Below, one piece after another: positions 34,736-46,070 of a DNA stretch of 64,000 nt. How positions within the stretch are numbered: position 1 is the first letter of the stretch; each line of letters opens with the position of its first letter. The position numbers were made by a program, and so were the translations under genes. This stretch comes from Gerris lacustris. Taxonomy: Eukaryota > Arthropoda > Insecta > Hemiptera > Gerridae. Below the pieces are notes generated by a model, which saw only the letters and a program-made list of their open reading frames with translations, had not been told where the DNA came from and did no database searches. The stretch is from positions 58,191,102-58,255,101 of the forward strand of contig OX578285.1 in assembly GCA_951217055.1 (NCBI GenBank), written 5' to 3'.

Positions 34736-35086
34736 AATTAGTTTCATTAGATTAGATAAATTAGATTCACTTTATTACTAAAGTTTATAGACTGAGTCCT
34801 CGGTCTAGCACTTGCTTTTGAGGGCTCACGTTATTGATATAGTGTTAAAAAGGAATTGTCTGCCAATGTACACATGATTTACTTGATGTATATTAAATGT
34901 AATATTTATTGTTGAAATTGTTAAAAATGACGGAAATAAAGAGACATATATTTTATACGATTTTTTTAACAGCATAGTTATTAAAATATGAACAATTATT
35001 ATATATCAGGTAAATACAAATTTAGTTACGTTGTAGCCAATGATTACCTTCTCGGAGCAAATATGTTATGACATGTTAAAAGAAAC
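34736..35086. other. BBS1 intron 1, no feature seen
   Basis: AT-rich; a GACTGAGTCCTCGGTCTAGC segment near 34790 is not recognised. Confidence 0.4.
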
Positions 35087-35458
35087 ATAATTATGACTAG
35101 AGAGTTAGAGAGGTTGGTAGAAAGTTACACAACAATATTGTCACCACAATTTTTATTACACATAAACTCACAAACGCGTTTCGACAAATAACATCATCTT
35201 CAGTGTGTGTTAACTTAGTAAGGGTTAATAGGTTAATTCTGTACTAAGCTAACTATTTTACAAACATGTATTATAAACTAACAGTACAAGGTGGGGGTGG
35301 ACTAGGGTCATGTGGGTAGGGGGATTTAATTACTAAGTTAACACACACTGAAGATGATGTTATTTGTCGAAACGCGTTTGTGAGTTTATGTGTAATACAA
35401 ATTGTGGTGACAATATTGTTGTGTAACTTTCTACCAACCTCTCTAGTCATAATTATGA
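35087..35458. mobile_element. Fold-back element carrying hammerhead-like motifs in both arms
   Basis: The inverted arms 35087-35216 and 35334-35458 share GACTAGAGAG...GGTTGGTAGAAAGTT, ACAATATTGT and the conserved core CTGAAGATGATG...GTCGAAACGCG. In each arm the core fits the hammerhead order CUGANGA - hairpin - GAAA - very short helix III - cleavage U, with CACA/UGUG pairing for helix I. The loop (35217-35333) contains GTGGGGGTGGAC and no coding. Confidence 0.7.
35343..35382 (+). ncRNA. Hammerhead-ribozyme-like motif (type I, minimal helix III)
   Basis: Visible parts: CACA (35344-35347), CTGAAGA (35348-35354), a weak helix II (GATG with TTGTC, one extra U at its base), GAAAC (35369-35373), GC loop, GTT, then TGTG (35379-35382) pairing back to CACA. 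Similar CTGANGA...GAAACG text is known from Penelope-like elements and retrozymes with very short helix III. The helix II base pair next to GAAA is imperfect, so activity is uncertain. The inverse copy on the - strand is at 35171-35209. Confidence 0.35.
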
Positions 35459-36223
35459 AGTGGTACCACAAAATCTCAGTCAAAACAACTAATTATTTTT
35501 TAAAAGAAACACATTGTTTCTCGATAAAATCATATATGAATATTTTTAAGACACCACTAACTATCATTTCCACTGACGATATAACAACGACGGGTTACAA
35601 TAGAAAATATAAATGTAATATTGAAACTGAGAATATCTAATATTGTAACTCTTAAATACAAAATAAAACAACACCTCTTACAAGAAACAGATTAGGATAA
35701 AATGCCTATTAAGTGTATTTAATTTATTAAATAATTTTATTTGCTTATTTATTTAATGTGTTAATTTATTTATATTGATAATTTATTTAGTTTGTTATTT
35801 TATTTAACTTGTTATAATTTATCTAATTTGTTAATTTGTTAATTTATTTATATTGATCATTTATATAATTTGTTATTTTTATTGTCAATTTTGTTAATCT
35901 ATAATTATCTATATTAATTTATTTAATTTGTTAATATTTACTACAGTGTTTTTACTCAAAGTAAAATTATAGAAAATAAATAATTCTTGAAACGGGACCC
36001 TCGCTCTAGTTGCAACGACAACTACTGAGGGCCCTCACCTAAAATGTAAAAATATGTAAAAAAGAAGAAAATGTACTTATGGTGGAAATACGAATAAATA
36101 AAATAATATTCAGTTACTTTAATTATTAAGAATATATTATTTTTCTAAGTATCAGTCAAAACAATTATATTTTCTGATAATAGAAATGATAATGTAGGTA
36201 AACAAATTTTAGAACTATCTTAC
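35459..36223. other. BBS1 intron 1, remaining part
   Basis: Contains a run of TTATTTATTTAATTTGTTA-like imperfect repeats (35720-35945). No exon is seen. Confidence 0.5.
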
Positions 36224-36237
36224 TGTAGTGAAGCCAT
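36224..36237 (-). CDS. BBS1: BBS1 exon 1 (start codon)
   Basis: On the - strand GGAACA-ATG-GCTTCACTACA is followed by a consensus donor GTAAGA. The 14 coding bases (MASL plus CA) leave exactly the phase that exon 2 needs (CA|T = His), giving MASLHDSSRSQHV.... Vertebrate BBS1 also starts with MA and a Ser/Asp-rich lead before the first blade. With only 14 bases, chance cannot be excluded. If right, the gene spans about 18.6 kb. Confidence 0.65.
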
Positions 36238-37380
36238 TGTTCCTGTACCTCTGAATAACAGCCAAAATAAATCTACAATCGTGCAGGTAAGCGGCCTCTC
36301 ATTATAAAATGAAACTGTATTATACAAGTATCTCAACTTGTAGGACTCATTTTATTCTTGAAGAAACTCAAATATCAAAAGGTGAAATGGCAAGACGTGG
36401 AATCTCATTATTTTTAATCACTTAAACTTTTATTCTATACGTATTCTAATCTCAAAGAATCATCCAACATACCTGTCGGAAGTCATTCCGAGTTGAATTA
36501 AGTGCGAAGTTGTTACCTTCTAAAGATTTTATACATACGTAACGAGTTATTGTCGGACTAGACTAAGGCGAGAATTGTTGTAGAGGGTTTGTTTTGCTTG
36601 TGTTGCCGAGTCTCCTAGGTTACGTCTCGGCCCGCAGGTTCGATACATCCTCTAAATCGTGACAAAGGCTTCTATGACCGAAACCCCGTTTTTTATTGCA
36701 TAAAGGTCAGCGGTTAATGTTTTTTCCGCGAAAGTTACAACATAACTTTAATACTTGTAAAATAACTGAAACTTTCGCTGCGGGTCATTGTGAAGGTAGT
36801 AGGCGTGTCGAATCCATCCATAAAAATCACAAAGTCTAATTCACTCGTAACATTTTCTAAAATCATTATAATGCCTTTCTAATTGAAATATATTTTATAA
36901 AGAGTAAATGTTTCAATTACTTCATTTTATGGCGGAGCCATTGAAGGCAAAAACTTAAACCCTAGAGCTCTTTATTGCTTTATTACACCCTTGATACGAA
37001 AGCGTGAGAAACCAAAATAACTTCAGTACTATTCAGAACTGTTTATTCCCCTCAGTAAAGTCGCTAAGAAGTTATGTACAAAACATAGGAAAACAAATGA
37101 GTAGGTTAATGAAAGCAGGAGTTCTAAATTATTTAAACTATTGATCAGAACTGCTCGACTTAATTGATAAGTAAATAAGAAGCACAGGTTCAGTAGAAAA
37201 TATTGATTAGGTATAAAGGGCATATTCCATTTGTTTAGAATATTATTTGTCCTATATTTTAAACATCTGTTGACCTCTCCAATAATATATAAATAAATAG
37301 GAAGGAGATCTCGAGCACAAAAGTATAAATAAGAGAACTGTGCAAAAAACTGTGCATAGTATGTATCATTAAAATATGAA
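36238..37380. other. Region upstream of BBS1; no second gene seen
   Basis: Should hold the BBS1 promoter and 5' UTR. I looked for an RFX X-box type palindrome and did not find a convincing one. GCCGAGTCTCC...GCAGGTTCGATACA (36605-36648) resembles a tRNA-derived SINE head (B box GGTTCGATACA). Confidence 0.4.
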
Positions 37381-37387
37381 ACTTGAA

Positions 37388-37987
37388 TAAAGTTATAGCA
37401 AGCAATTCTTGTACAAATGCAAAAAAGATTTTCCTAAAGAACGAAACCGAACTTGGTTGAGATTCTGTTCCTGAAGTTCCTTGAAACATGGATCCAGAAC
37501 AGCTTCGTTTTCGAAATACTCACAAAATACATTAATAATCATATTTTCGGACGTTTATCTTTAAAATTCTCAAATACTACGCTTCTTACCATAATTCACC
37601 TTGAAGTAAATCTTATAGAGAATCGAATTAGACTAATTCTAGCTCTTTACATCAAATCCTTCAGGTATTAGAGCTTTGATGGAATGGATTGACTAAAGAA
37701 GTAACAGGGACGTAGAACTTTAAAATTTCGCTGAAAATTAGGGGTCTGCTGTACCTAGGATTGGTATCATTAAAAAAAAAATGATTCTTTACAAGTTGCC
37801 TTCAATGTGCAAAAATCAAAGGTAAGAAGCGTTGTATTTGATAATTTTAAGGATTATCGTCCAAAATTATTTTTGTGACTATCCCAAAAACGAAGCTGTT
37901 TCGGATTAACTTCAAATTACCTTTGAGAACTTGAAGTGTTGTGGTTTCATTCGGGGAAACGTTTTTTTACATTTGTACAAGAATTGG
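37388..37987. repeat. Degenerate inverted-repeat (fold-back) block
   Basis: TTCTTGTACAAATGCAAAAA (about 37403) faces its inverse TTTTTTACATTTGTACAAGAA (about 37963). AACAGCTTCGTTTTCGAAAT faces AAAACGAAGCTGTTTCGG. The arms of about 200 bp have many mismatches. It is an old fold-back, next to the piggyBac-type element. Confidence 0.6.
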
Positions 37988-38023
37988 GAACTTGTCGGAT
38001 GATCCTGTCACGCTTATCATTAA

Positions 38024-38606
38024 CCCTGCAGTGCACGGGTCGGGTCTGTCAGACCCAGGGTGTCACACTCATTAGCGAAACACTGATAAGGGAGGTTCGC
38101 ATAACGCCATCCCCTCCTATACCTTCAAGTCAAACCTTCCTCAGTTCAGAACCAAATTTTGAACAATTCACATAATTTCTTTCTGTCTATTTTTTTACCT
38201 CAAAATTACCCCTGGGTCTGTGAGACCCAACCCGTCTACTCGTGTAAGTATTTTTTTATAACTCGAAACAACATTTTATTATATATATTCGTTGATAACT
38301 CTCTAGATTTTAATTTTATATACTTGAACTTTATTTAATATTAATTTCAGGTATTGTACAAAGTATTTATAATGACTGACTATTTTCTATCGTTAATTTA
38401 GTATTTAACTTTTTGTAAAGGGAGAAAAAATATAACAATTACTCTCCAGGCTGGAATGTTATAGAATATCGGGAATTTTTTTAAGAATTACCGGGAAAAA
38501 AATTCTTGGGATTAATGCTGTGCCTTCCATACTTCATGAGCCTAATAAAGGGGGGGGGATGTTCAATTTGCACTGACGCAAAATCTCGTTATTCTTGCAA
38601 ACAGTG

Positions 38607-38688
<82 letters not shown>

Positions 38689-39081
38689 TTAGAGCCTTCG
38701 CAATTTATATGCCAGGGATTGAATGAGCAATTTATTGCTATGGGATTGAAATGATTTGATCGTATTAAGTTCCTATATTGATAAATGACACTTAGTTTTT
38801 CAAAATTCTTTTAATTTCTTTTAATATTTTTTTTTTTTTCATGTTGGACGGTAAAAATTAAAAAATGAATAGTCATAAAAAATATATATATTTTTTTCTA
38901 ATGTAATTTTATTGATATATTGCATTTTATATTTTTTTACTATTAAATAAAGATTATTTCTATACTATAAAAAATAAAAATATTTAAATAATAAACCATC
39001 TTACATTTTTTTTAAAATATTGGGTCTGACAGACCCAACCCGTGCCCTGGTGTGATTTTATTTCACCCGTGCACTGCAGGG
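38024..39081 (+). mobile_element. piggyBac-type element, 1.06 kb, transposase remnant
   Basis: TTAA duplications are at 38020-38023 and 39082-39085. The ends CCCTGCAGTGCACGGGT and ACCCGTGCACTGCAGGG are exact inverses, followed by GGGTCTGTCAGACCCA-type palindromes. TTAA targets and CCY...GGG ends are diagnostic for piggyBac. A remnant of the C-terminal Cys-rich finger survives on + at about 38559-38720: GCSICTDAKSRYSCKQCN, then a (TA)n insertion, then CLEPSQFICQG. The catalytic domain is gone. Confidence 0.9.
38609..38686. repeat. (TA)n microsatellite inside the piggyBac remnant
   Basis: About 78 bp of TA placed between CKQCN and CLEPSQF of the former Cys-rich domain. Confidence 0.95.
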
Positions 39082-39085
39082 TTAA

Positions 39086-39475
39086 ATCCACAATAATTGA
39101 AAAACTAGTCCGTTGATCTTAAACTTTAATTGTACCATTCGAAATCTTATGAAAAGCAGAAGTATTTCCTGATTTTGATTTCGCCACACTTCTAACTTAT
39201 ATCAATTAAGAGTAAATATCTCTGGATTTTTGAGGTCAAATTTAAAAAAAATCAATTTTTTTTTAATGTAATAGTACTTGAAAGATTCTTAGCAGTTGAT
39301 AAGTTGAAAATCAATTAGTGATTCTGATTTTTTGATGATCTTTAAAATTGTCTCTTAGCCCAATTTATCTATCATTTAGTTTTTGAGATATTATGCATTT
39401 GTTTTTGGAAATTTTCGTGAAACACTCTGAAAAAAGTAATACATCGATATTTCGAGAACTATTGAGAAGTAAGTA
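39086..39475. other. AT-rich DNA between two DNA transposons
   Basis: No feature found. Confidence 0.4.
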
Positions 39476-40489
39476 GGGGAGAGTCGGACAAAACCGGGTA
39501 CCTAATCTGTAATCTGTAATAAAATCATTGCTATCAGTAACAGATCAACAAAACAAAGTTTATCAGTTGCCTTATTCATTCATTTATACCATATTATTCT
39601 TTTGTTGCTTTAATATTAACACAATATTTTTTATGCTTTTTTTAATCACCAGGTACAAAAACCCGGTTTTACCCCACGGGTGGGGTAAAACCGGGTCCTC
39701 ATATTCATCATTCACCGGGTCCTCATATTCATATCAATGCAAAACAACTCTAAATAAAAAATCTTTATTACAAACAGTTTAATAAGACTTAAAATTGACA
39801 TATTAAGTCGAGATATAAGTATTGTTAAAAAAATCCTTAAAACAGTTTTGTCCTTAACTCAGTTTAGGACAAATGTCGCACACAAGAGAATCGTCCTCTT
39901 CTTCTCCATTAGTACACTCATATAGGCCCAACTGCGACAGGAAATACATTTAATCCGCCCTTCTTTTGATCGAGATAGAGTGCATACATAACTTGATGCA
40001 TTGCAAAGTATGAAAGCTTCCTCAGAGCTGTCTTCAACTGAGTTAATTATACATAATTTCCTAAAGTGGAGGGCAAAACCGGGTACCCTGTTTTACCCCA
40101 CACCTTGGTACCCGGTTAACCCAACAGTTACTTGTTGAGTTCAATATGGCGTAGATGGGTTAGGCGTCGCTCTAGGTGTATGAAAAGAGAATGAAAATAT
40201 CCAGTAAAATATGCTTAATTAAAGTGTGCACTTATCTCTTTCTTGAGAAAATGTTATAGCAATTAAAACTCAGTAGACAAATGTAACAACATTAAAAAAA
40301 TGTTCACTAAAAACTTTAAAAAACGTTCTGAGTATGAAAATACGTGGCACCAATGCAGTTTTTCTCTCCAACTGCACGGAATGGCTACCGCTAATAGCTT
40401 TATTGTTTACCGGTAGATAGGATCACTAATCAGGGAGATATCGAGGTACCCGGTTTTACCCGCCTACCCGGTTTTGTCCGACTCTCCCC
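39476..40489 (-). mobile_element. pogo/Tigger-like derivative, 1.0 kb
   Basis: TA duplications are at 39474-39475 and 40490-40491. The ends are GGGGAGAGTCGGACAAAACC and its inverse. The motif ACCCGGTTTTACCCCAC is repeated inside in both directions. On the - strand at about 40050-39854 a decayed C-terminus reads RIKCISCRSWAY, then after a one-base shift ECTNGEEEDDS and VCDIC before a stop. That is the small PHD-like Cys/His finger found at the end of many insect pogo transposases. The DDE core is lost. Confidence 0.75.
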
Positions 40490-40565
40490 TATATGCTTAC
40501 TCGACATTTTTTGTTGCATTTGATCCATAGAATCCACTAGATGTGTTATTATATCGAGAGTCGTC

Positions 40566-40700
<135 letters not shown>

Positions 40701-41150
40701 GGACCAAGCAGAGTAAGTAACTTATAATAATGGCAGGATTAAAAATTTGAGGATCACAAGTTTATTTTATACTTTTAACAAAATTGGTTTGATTCCTTAG
40801 GGTAAACCTATTCAACCTTAGTTTGGAAAAAGCTTATTTTTCTTATTTTATTTCCTTTGAGTGTAGTTATTATATTTTTGCTTTTGTGCAGAAACAGAAC
40901 CATTGAAAATATATATTACGGTGGATGTTTAGAAAGAAAATAATCCTATATAAAGGAGGGTAGACCAGGTGTTCTTATGAAAGTGGAATTCTAAAAGAAC
41001 TTGGCTGGGTGTTTTCAGAAGTCTCTAGGGAAATATATAGTTATCATCCTTTTTAAGTTATTACACAGAGTGAACAGTTACAAACAAATATTTAAAAGTT
41101 AAAAGATAAAACATAAGTTTCAGCAATATTCATAATTAATATTTAAATTC

Positions 41151-41965
41151 AATAAAGCAATATTTAAATTAAGAAGCATTAATTCGGAAAGAGTTATTAT
41201 GATGCTTTATTATGGTTTAGCTTACCCTTTCATGTCAAGTCACATTCTTGCTTGGGGCACCAGTGCGCGGGCCAAAAGGGTATTTATTATTCAGAAAAGA
41301 ATAATAAGGACGATATTTCATCTTTCTTCTCGCGACTCAGTCAAACCGATTTTCATGCAACATAACCTCCTAACCTTCTATTCAATTTTAATCCAAGAAT
41401 CCTGTCTATATGCGGCCAATTATCCACAGAAATTTAGAAAATATAGTGACACACATAACATGAACACTAGGCACAAAGACTATCTATACCCATTAAAGTG
41501 TAGGACAAGTCTATATAAATTGTCTCCTTTCAACTTTGCAGTGACCTGTTTCAACAGATTACCTGCCTCATTTAAACAATATGCCACAACTAAACAATTT
41601 AAAAATAGTTTAAAGAGGTTTCTGGGAAAAAAAGGCATATTATGGTGTTCAAGAATATATGCAGGAAGAATGTTGAAATATATATTTTATTTGATTAATA
41701 TTTTTTACTTTTTATTCTATGTTTAAGTTGATTGTCTGTTTTTTTTTTTTTTTTTTTTTTTTTTAACTCTGCTTTTATCAAATTTATCACTGTATATATT
41801 TTGATAATTTATACTTATATTATTCCTAATACTCAATGTATTTAAGTTTTTGTATTTATGTATTTAAGTTTTCTTGTATTTTTTTGTACTAATATATGAC
41901 CTACTGCATCCAAGCAAACAGCTTGGCCACGCAGCTAATATATAAAATAAATAAATAAATAAATA
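41151..41965 (+). mobile_element. 5'-truncated LINE (jockey/CR1-like) 3' end with (TAAA)n tail
   Basis: The open frame runs from about 41151 (FKLRSINSERVMMLYYGLAY) through VFIIQKRIIRTIFHL, SRDSVKPIF, CLYAANYPQKF, HNMNTRHKDYLY, FNRLPASFKQY and FKNSLKRFL to a stop at 41726. This is the C-terminal domain after the reverse transcriptase in jockey/CR1-group LINEs. The 3' UTR has a T run and ends CTTGGCCACGCAGCTAATAT plus (AAAT)n at 41942-41965, the usual tail. The open frame suggests a fairly recent copy. Confidence 0.88.
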
Positions 41966-42065
41966 ATAGCGAACGATCTTTTATTTGTTCTATAAAATAT
42001 AAAAAGCCCCAAACTGTTTATTTTCTATAGACCATACTAACTAATGTTTAATATTATTGGTTTCA

Positions 42066-42330
42066 TTCACTTTTGTTTATCGCTAGTGAATTGATGATGA
42101 CCAACTAAAGTGGAAAGATGTGTAATTGGTGGGATAATATACAACAACCTTCTTACTAAAAAATAGTGTATATAATAATACACTATTTTTAGTATAAGAA
42201 GATTGTTGTTTATAAAAAAAAACTTTTATCACATCTTCGTGATATTTTCTCTTAAATTAGTCATTATCGGTTTACTAGCGATAAGCTAAAGTGGTTGAAA
42301 CCGGCAATATTAAACATTAGTTATTATAAT
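42066..42330. repeat. Fold-back repeat with TTGATGATGACC / CTAAAGTGG motif
   Basis: AATTGATGATGACCAACTAAAGTGG (from 42089) and ...GCTAAAGTGGTTGAAACCGG (from 42284) are pieces of one repeat, around an inverted centre (ACTAAAAAATAGTGTATATA.../TATAATACACTATTTTTAGT, about 42156-42200). Joined across copies, the text has the same UGAUGAU-hairpin-GAAAC order as the hammerhead-like units at 35.3 and 45.9 kb. Related text is at 51470-51510 and 46350-46410. Confidence 0.55.
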
Positions 42331-42790
42331 CTTCTGAAAATAGAGTAAAATTGATCAGTTTACTCTGAAATAAATTGGCCAAATATGTGCTTTCAGTATA
42401 AAAAAAATGATCCATAAGCAATTAAACAAAAAGGACGAGTTTAACCAACATAATTGGCAAAAAGCCGTATCAAGATGGCGTTCATTTGTATAATTGAGTC
42501 CTGACGACAGCGACAACTCATCTCGAAATGATTTGTTATTGCTAAGCTAAGGCAAACACATTAATTCCAATAAAAATAAATGTTTGTTTTGATTTGTTGG
42601 TCTTATATAGATAGAATAACTTTTCTAAATAGATATCTAAATTAATTTACTTAATTTTACTATTTTTCAAATTATAAATTATTAATTATTAAGCCCCTCG
42701 TTTGATTTATAGGAAAACAACTTTACTACTAAATAATGTAACTTTATTAAGTTACTTTGTTAATACACTTCAGTTAAGTGTCAAAATAGT
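42331..42790. other. AT-rich DNA, no feature seen
   Basis: A GTCCTGACGACAGCGACAAC segment near 42499 may be the core of another such repeat. Confidence 0.35.
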
Positions 42791-42870
42791 ACATTACGCG
42801 TCGAGTGCGGAAAGTAGCATTTTGCATGCGAGTGTGGAGTTTGCACCCGAGCGACAGCGAGGGTAGTAAA
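42791..42870. repeat. Truncated copy of the ACATTACGCGTCGAG repeat
   Basis: It matches 34499-34580 nearly exactly and then diverges after GACAGCGAGGGTA. Confidence 0.85.
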
Positions 42871-43600
42871 ACCACACAAGCAATGCAAAATGCCGTTTTC
42901 GCACAAGTTGCGTACCGTACTTTATCTACGATTGTTAGATTTAAATAATAGATACAGAAAAAAATAAACTTGCTGTATGTAAGTTCGTATCTCTCTCTTG
43001 ATAAAGATGGCGTCGATTCGACTAACATATAAAGAAAATACATTTTTCGTGTTGAAACTACACTTTTATAAAGAGAATTCTATTAAGAACTCATTATTAA
43101 ATCTTTTAGTGAGATATACAAACATTTGATGACAAATAACTTAGTAGGAACATCAGAAGAATCTGAAATTGAGTGAACATTAATGCACCAGGTCCCATGC
43201 CCCAGGCCAAAAGCCCTAGGCACTTTGCTAAGTGCTCCAGGCCCAAGATTATCGGCCATCGGTCTCTGGCCCAAGGCCAATTACCCTAGGTCCATTTTCC
43301 TAGGCTATAGGCTCATTCGACGACCAATTAATTCCCTACGTCTATTACTAAACGTTAGTCGAATCAACGAAGTAGCTTTGACGGGAATTTGCCAGAAAAC
43401 GAGTGTATGAACAAAAGGACTACTACCGCTACATTAGCAGGTGTGTTACTAACCAGTGCAAGCACAGCAGAAGGAAGGAGTACCCATCACCATCGCATAC
43501 GAGAGTAAAAGGTTAAGGTTCAAACTGTGCTCGTCGATTCGACTAACATTAGCATTAGGACAAACTAAAATCCAATTTAGGTTTCTGTACGAAGTACAAA
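42871..43600. other. Repeat-like DNA without a gene
   Basis: Includes a CCAGGCCCAAGATTATCGGCC-type stretch with repeated (C/G)CCCAGG and CCTAGG words (43185-43305), and GTCGAATC(A/G)AC words recurring at 43010, 43355 and 43530. No splice-bounded frame is visible. Confidence 0.4.
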
Positions 43601-43609
43601 AACACGTTA

Positions 43610-43905
43610 TATAACCGGCTCTGCCTGTCTGTCCGTTGGCATGTTTCAATTTATAAACTACTATAGCGAGGAACATGAAATTCGGCAGGTGCATCTTGTG
43701 ACTTGTTACAACTGTACAGTTTTTGGAGTTATTATTAATCACACTTAATATTTTCAATATTGTGGGCGACTAAAAAAAAAGTTTTTAGTCATCATATTAT
43801 ACATCAATTTAAAGGTCTTGAAGCGTAGAAAAAGAATATGCAACTATTAAAATTTTACACTTAATATTTTCAAGATGGCACCCAATGTCGCGGGTGACTA
43901 CATTG
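43610..43905. repeat. Copy of the repeat in BBS1 intron 3
   Basis: GAACATGAAATTCGGCAGGTGCATCTT, ACTTAATATTTTCAAGATGG and TTTAAAGGTCTTGAA match 28590-28800. Confidence 0.65.
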
Positions 43906-45780
43906 AAATCTCCTATGCTGCCAACAACATGACATGGCTCAAAACTAGATGCTATTTTTTCCAACTTGGACCTACGTCAAAGTGGTATTTACACATCCAT
44001 GACAAGTGTTCACGAACCATTGCGGGCTCACATTTAAGTCTAGGTAAAGGGTCCTAACTTCTCGCCCTGGTCTACGGACTGAAAGGAAAGCATAGGCGCC
44101 ATTGGGGGCAGTTCGCGATGCCCGAACAACTATGATGATTTGATATTTTTTACAGTTTAATATATTTCATAAATAACGCAAAATTGTAACTCAAATAAGT
44201 GAAAACACCGGCAAAAGAAGTTCATACTGCATAAGGTCGGCTTTTATTCGATGTTTATCTTACTTTACGACTCGGAAACAGTCTTTAATCAAGTTTTATG
44301 AAATAACGAAAAGTAATACCCAAGATACGGAGACATATGTGTTACCGATAAGTACGATAAAATTAATTGAAAATTTTTAGTATAAAAATGATGCAATTTT
44401 ACATAAAGAAAACGATCGTCCAGAAACCGGCGACTATCGCCTCACGCACTTATGTGAAGCACGCCTTACTTGTTTTTTTTTAAACTAAGTTTGACATAAA
44501 TTCTTGGCTTTATGTAAAGTCCGGGTCTGTCCAATCAAGGCTGTACAAAAAGTGGTTTGTTTATCATCTGCGATCTAGATATAGCACAAAGAAATTGGGG
44601 ACAACATGGATATAGAGTAGAGAGAAAGTGACACACGCTCGAGATAAATCATATTCTTTTACGTCATTCAGCCGATGTATTCAAAATACTTCGCAAATTC
44701 ACATAAACATGTTTCGTTTACTGTAGTTATTGCATGCTATTATTGCTTGGACCTAGATACTAGTCTTATTCAATCGCCCCCAAAAACCTGATCTATGGAA
44801 ACGGAGTATTTATAAATTGCTCCAGCTAAACAATCTTGGAAGATTAGTCTTACTGTTTTTATTTTACGCTTCTCACTCAATATTTACTTACGCAGTCACC
44901 AGGTAGATTCTACATCTCTGGTCACTCTAATCTTTCTAAGTGCCGTATCTAAGTAATGTTTAAACAGAGCTGTCATAACGAAGGGATCATTACAAGACTT
45001 ATATCATATAAATATCTAGAGTATCTTACTTTAATGTTTAAATCCGGATATACTACGTACAAAAATGCTACATAAAAAGAGCCATGTAACTATATTTAAA
45101 CTTTTTCTTGAACTTCTTAGGCTACGGAGTTTATAATTAAAATTTCAAGATAAAAAGAACTTTTTATATACTACGTTTTTAAATATTCTGTTGAATCGTA
45201 TGTAATGTTGATAATATAATTGTTATATAATATATAATGCTAGTGAAAAAAAAAATAGTTCCGAATTTATTTACTTCACATAAATGACAACCATCTAGAG
45301 AGCTGATCTTAAACCTATAAAAGGATAAACCTTTGTACAACGGATCTCCCCAGCACCAAATCTAAAGCGTGCCATCGATTCGAAATAATATAAATAATAT
45401 AATCGATAAATAATATAATCGATATTTCCTGTTTTGCTGTCATTCAATGTTTATCTATCACAAATTTGAAACTTGTCAAAATGAAGATTGCGTAAATATT
45501 GGACATGGCAAAACTAATAAAATAACTTGCGGATTTTTTCCGAACTAACTTTCTGTACAGCAAAATTTGCTGAAAATTAATTAAATTCTGCTGAAAGATG
45601 GCTAAAAGTATTAAAATAATGCATTGGCATCGTGTTCTGAGCTATGCTAAAAGTTTCAAATGTCTAGCTATTCGGGAAGTTAGTTAGAAATCGATTGCCA
45701 GATTTGTACCGGACAAACAAACAAACAAACAAATAAGAAAGCAAGCTAATAAAAAGGTAGTAAAAAATACATGACTATTT
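43906..45780. other. Intergenic DNA, no gene recognised
   Basis: A repeat tail (ACCGGACAAACAAACAAACAAACAAA, ending 45735) closes a dispersed repeat that starts near 45530. ATCGATAAATAATATAATCGATA near 45390 is a small palindrome. Nothing else is readable. Confidence 0.4.
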
Positions 45781-46020
45781 TTTTAACTCATTTATTATTG
45801 GCTAAGTTTAGCCCATACCTGAGCATCATCAAGGTTTTATGAGTAACTGTTGAATGCTTGTAGTAGAAAATTGCTCTCTTGTTATGAGATAAATTATGTA
45901 AATAGAAGATTGCAGATGATTACCACAATTTAAACTCAGATAAAAGCCTGATGATGCCCAGGTATGGGTGAAAATTTGCCGATAATAAATGATTTACAAA
46001 AAATAGTCATGTTTTTTTTT
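45781..46020. repeat. Fold-back with CCTGATGATGCYCAGGTATGGG hammerhead-like unit
   Basis: The right unit (+, 45946-45990) reads CCTGATGATGCCCAGGTATG and GGTGAAAATTTGCCGATAAT. The left unit (-, 45838-45792) reads CTTGATGATGCTCAGGTATG and GGCTAAACTTAGCCAATAAT. The + copy has CTGATGA, then a hairpin GCCCA-GGTA-TGGGT, then GAAA. Confidence 0.6.
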
Positions 46021-46070
46021 TAATTATCATGCACTGGGCTACGTGCATGATAATTAAAAAAAAAAAAGAA
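46005..46070. repeat. Poly-T / poly-A palindrome
   Basis: TTTTTTTTTTAATTATCATGCA, then GGGCTACG, then TGCATGATAATTAAAAAAAA, a short perfect snap-back. Confidence 0.8.

Noticed and set aside
35087..35458. Full Penelope-like element
   Set aside because: No reverse transcriptase or GIY-YIG frame is present; only the hammerhead-like unit.
36600..36660. tRNA gene
   Set aside because: Only a B-box-like word and no cloverleaf; at best a SINE fragment.
38506..38754. ORF with (IY)n
   Set aside because: The IY part is a TA microsatellite. Only the short Cys-rich part before it is meaningful, as a piggyBac remnant.
43083..43410. Overlapping ORFs with GLGHGTW / CPRPKALG text
   Set aside because: Arise from repeated CCAGGCCC words; no family resemblance and frames on both strands.
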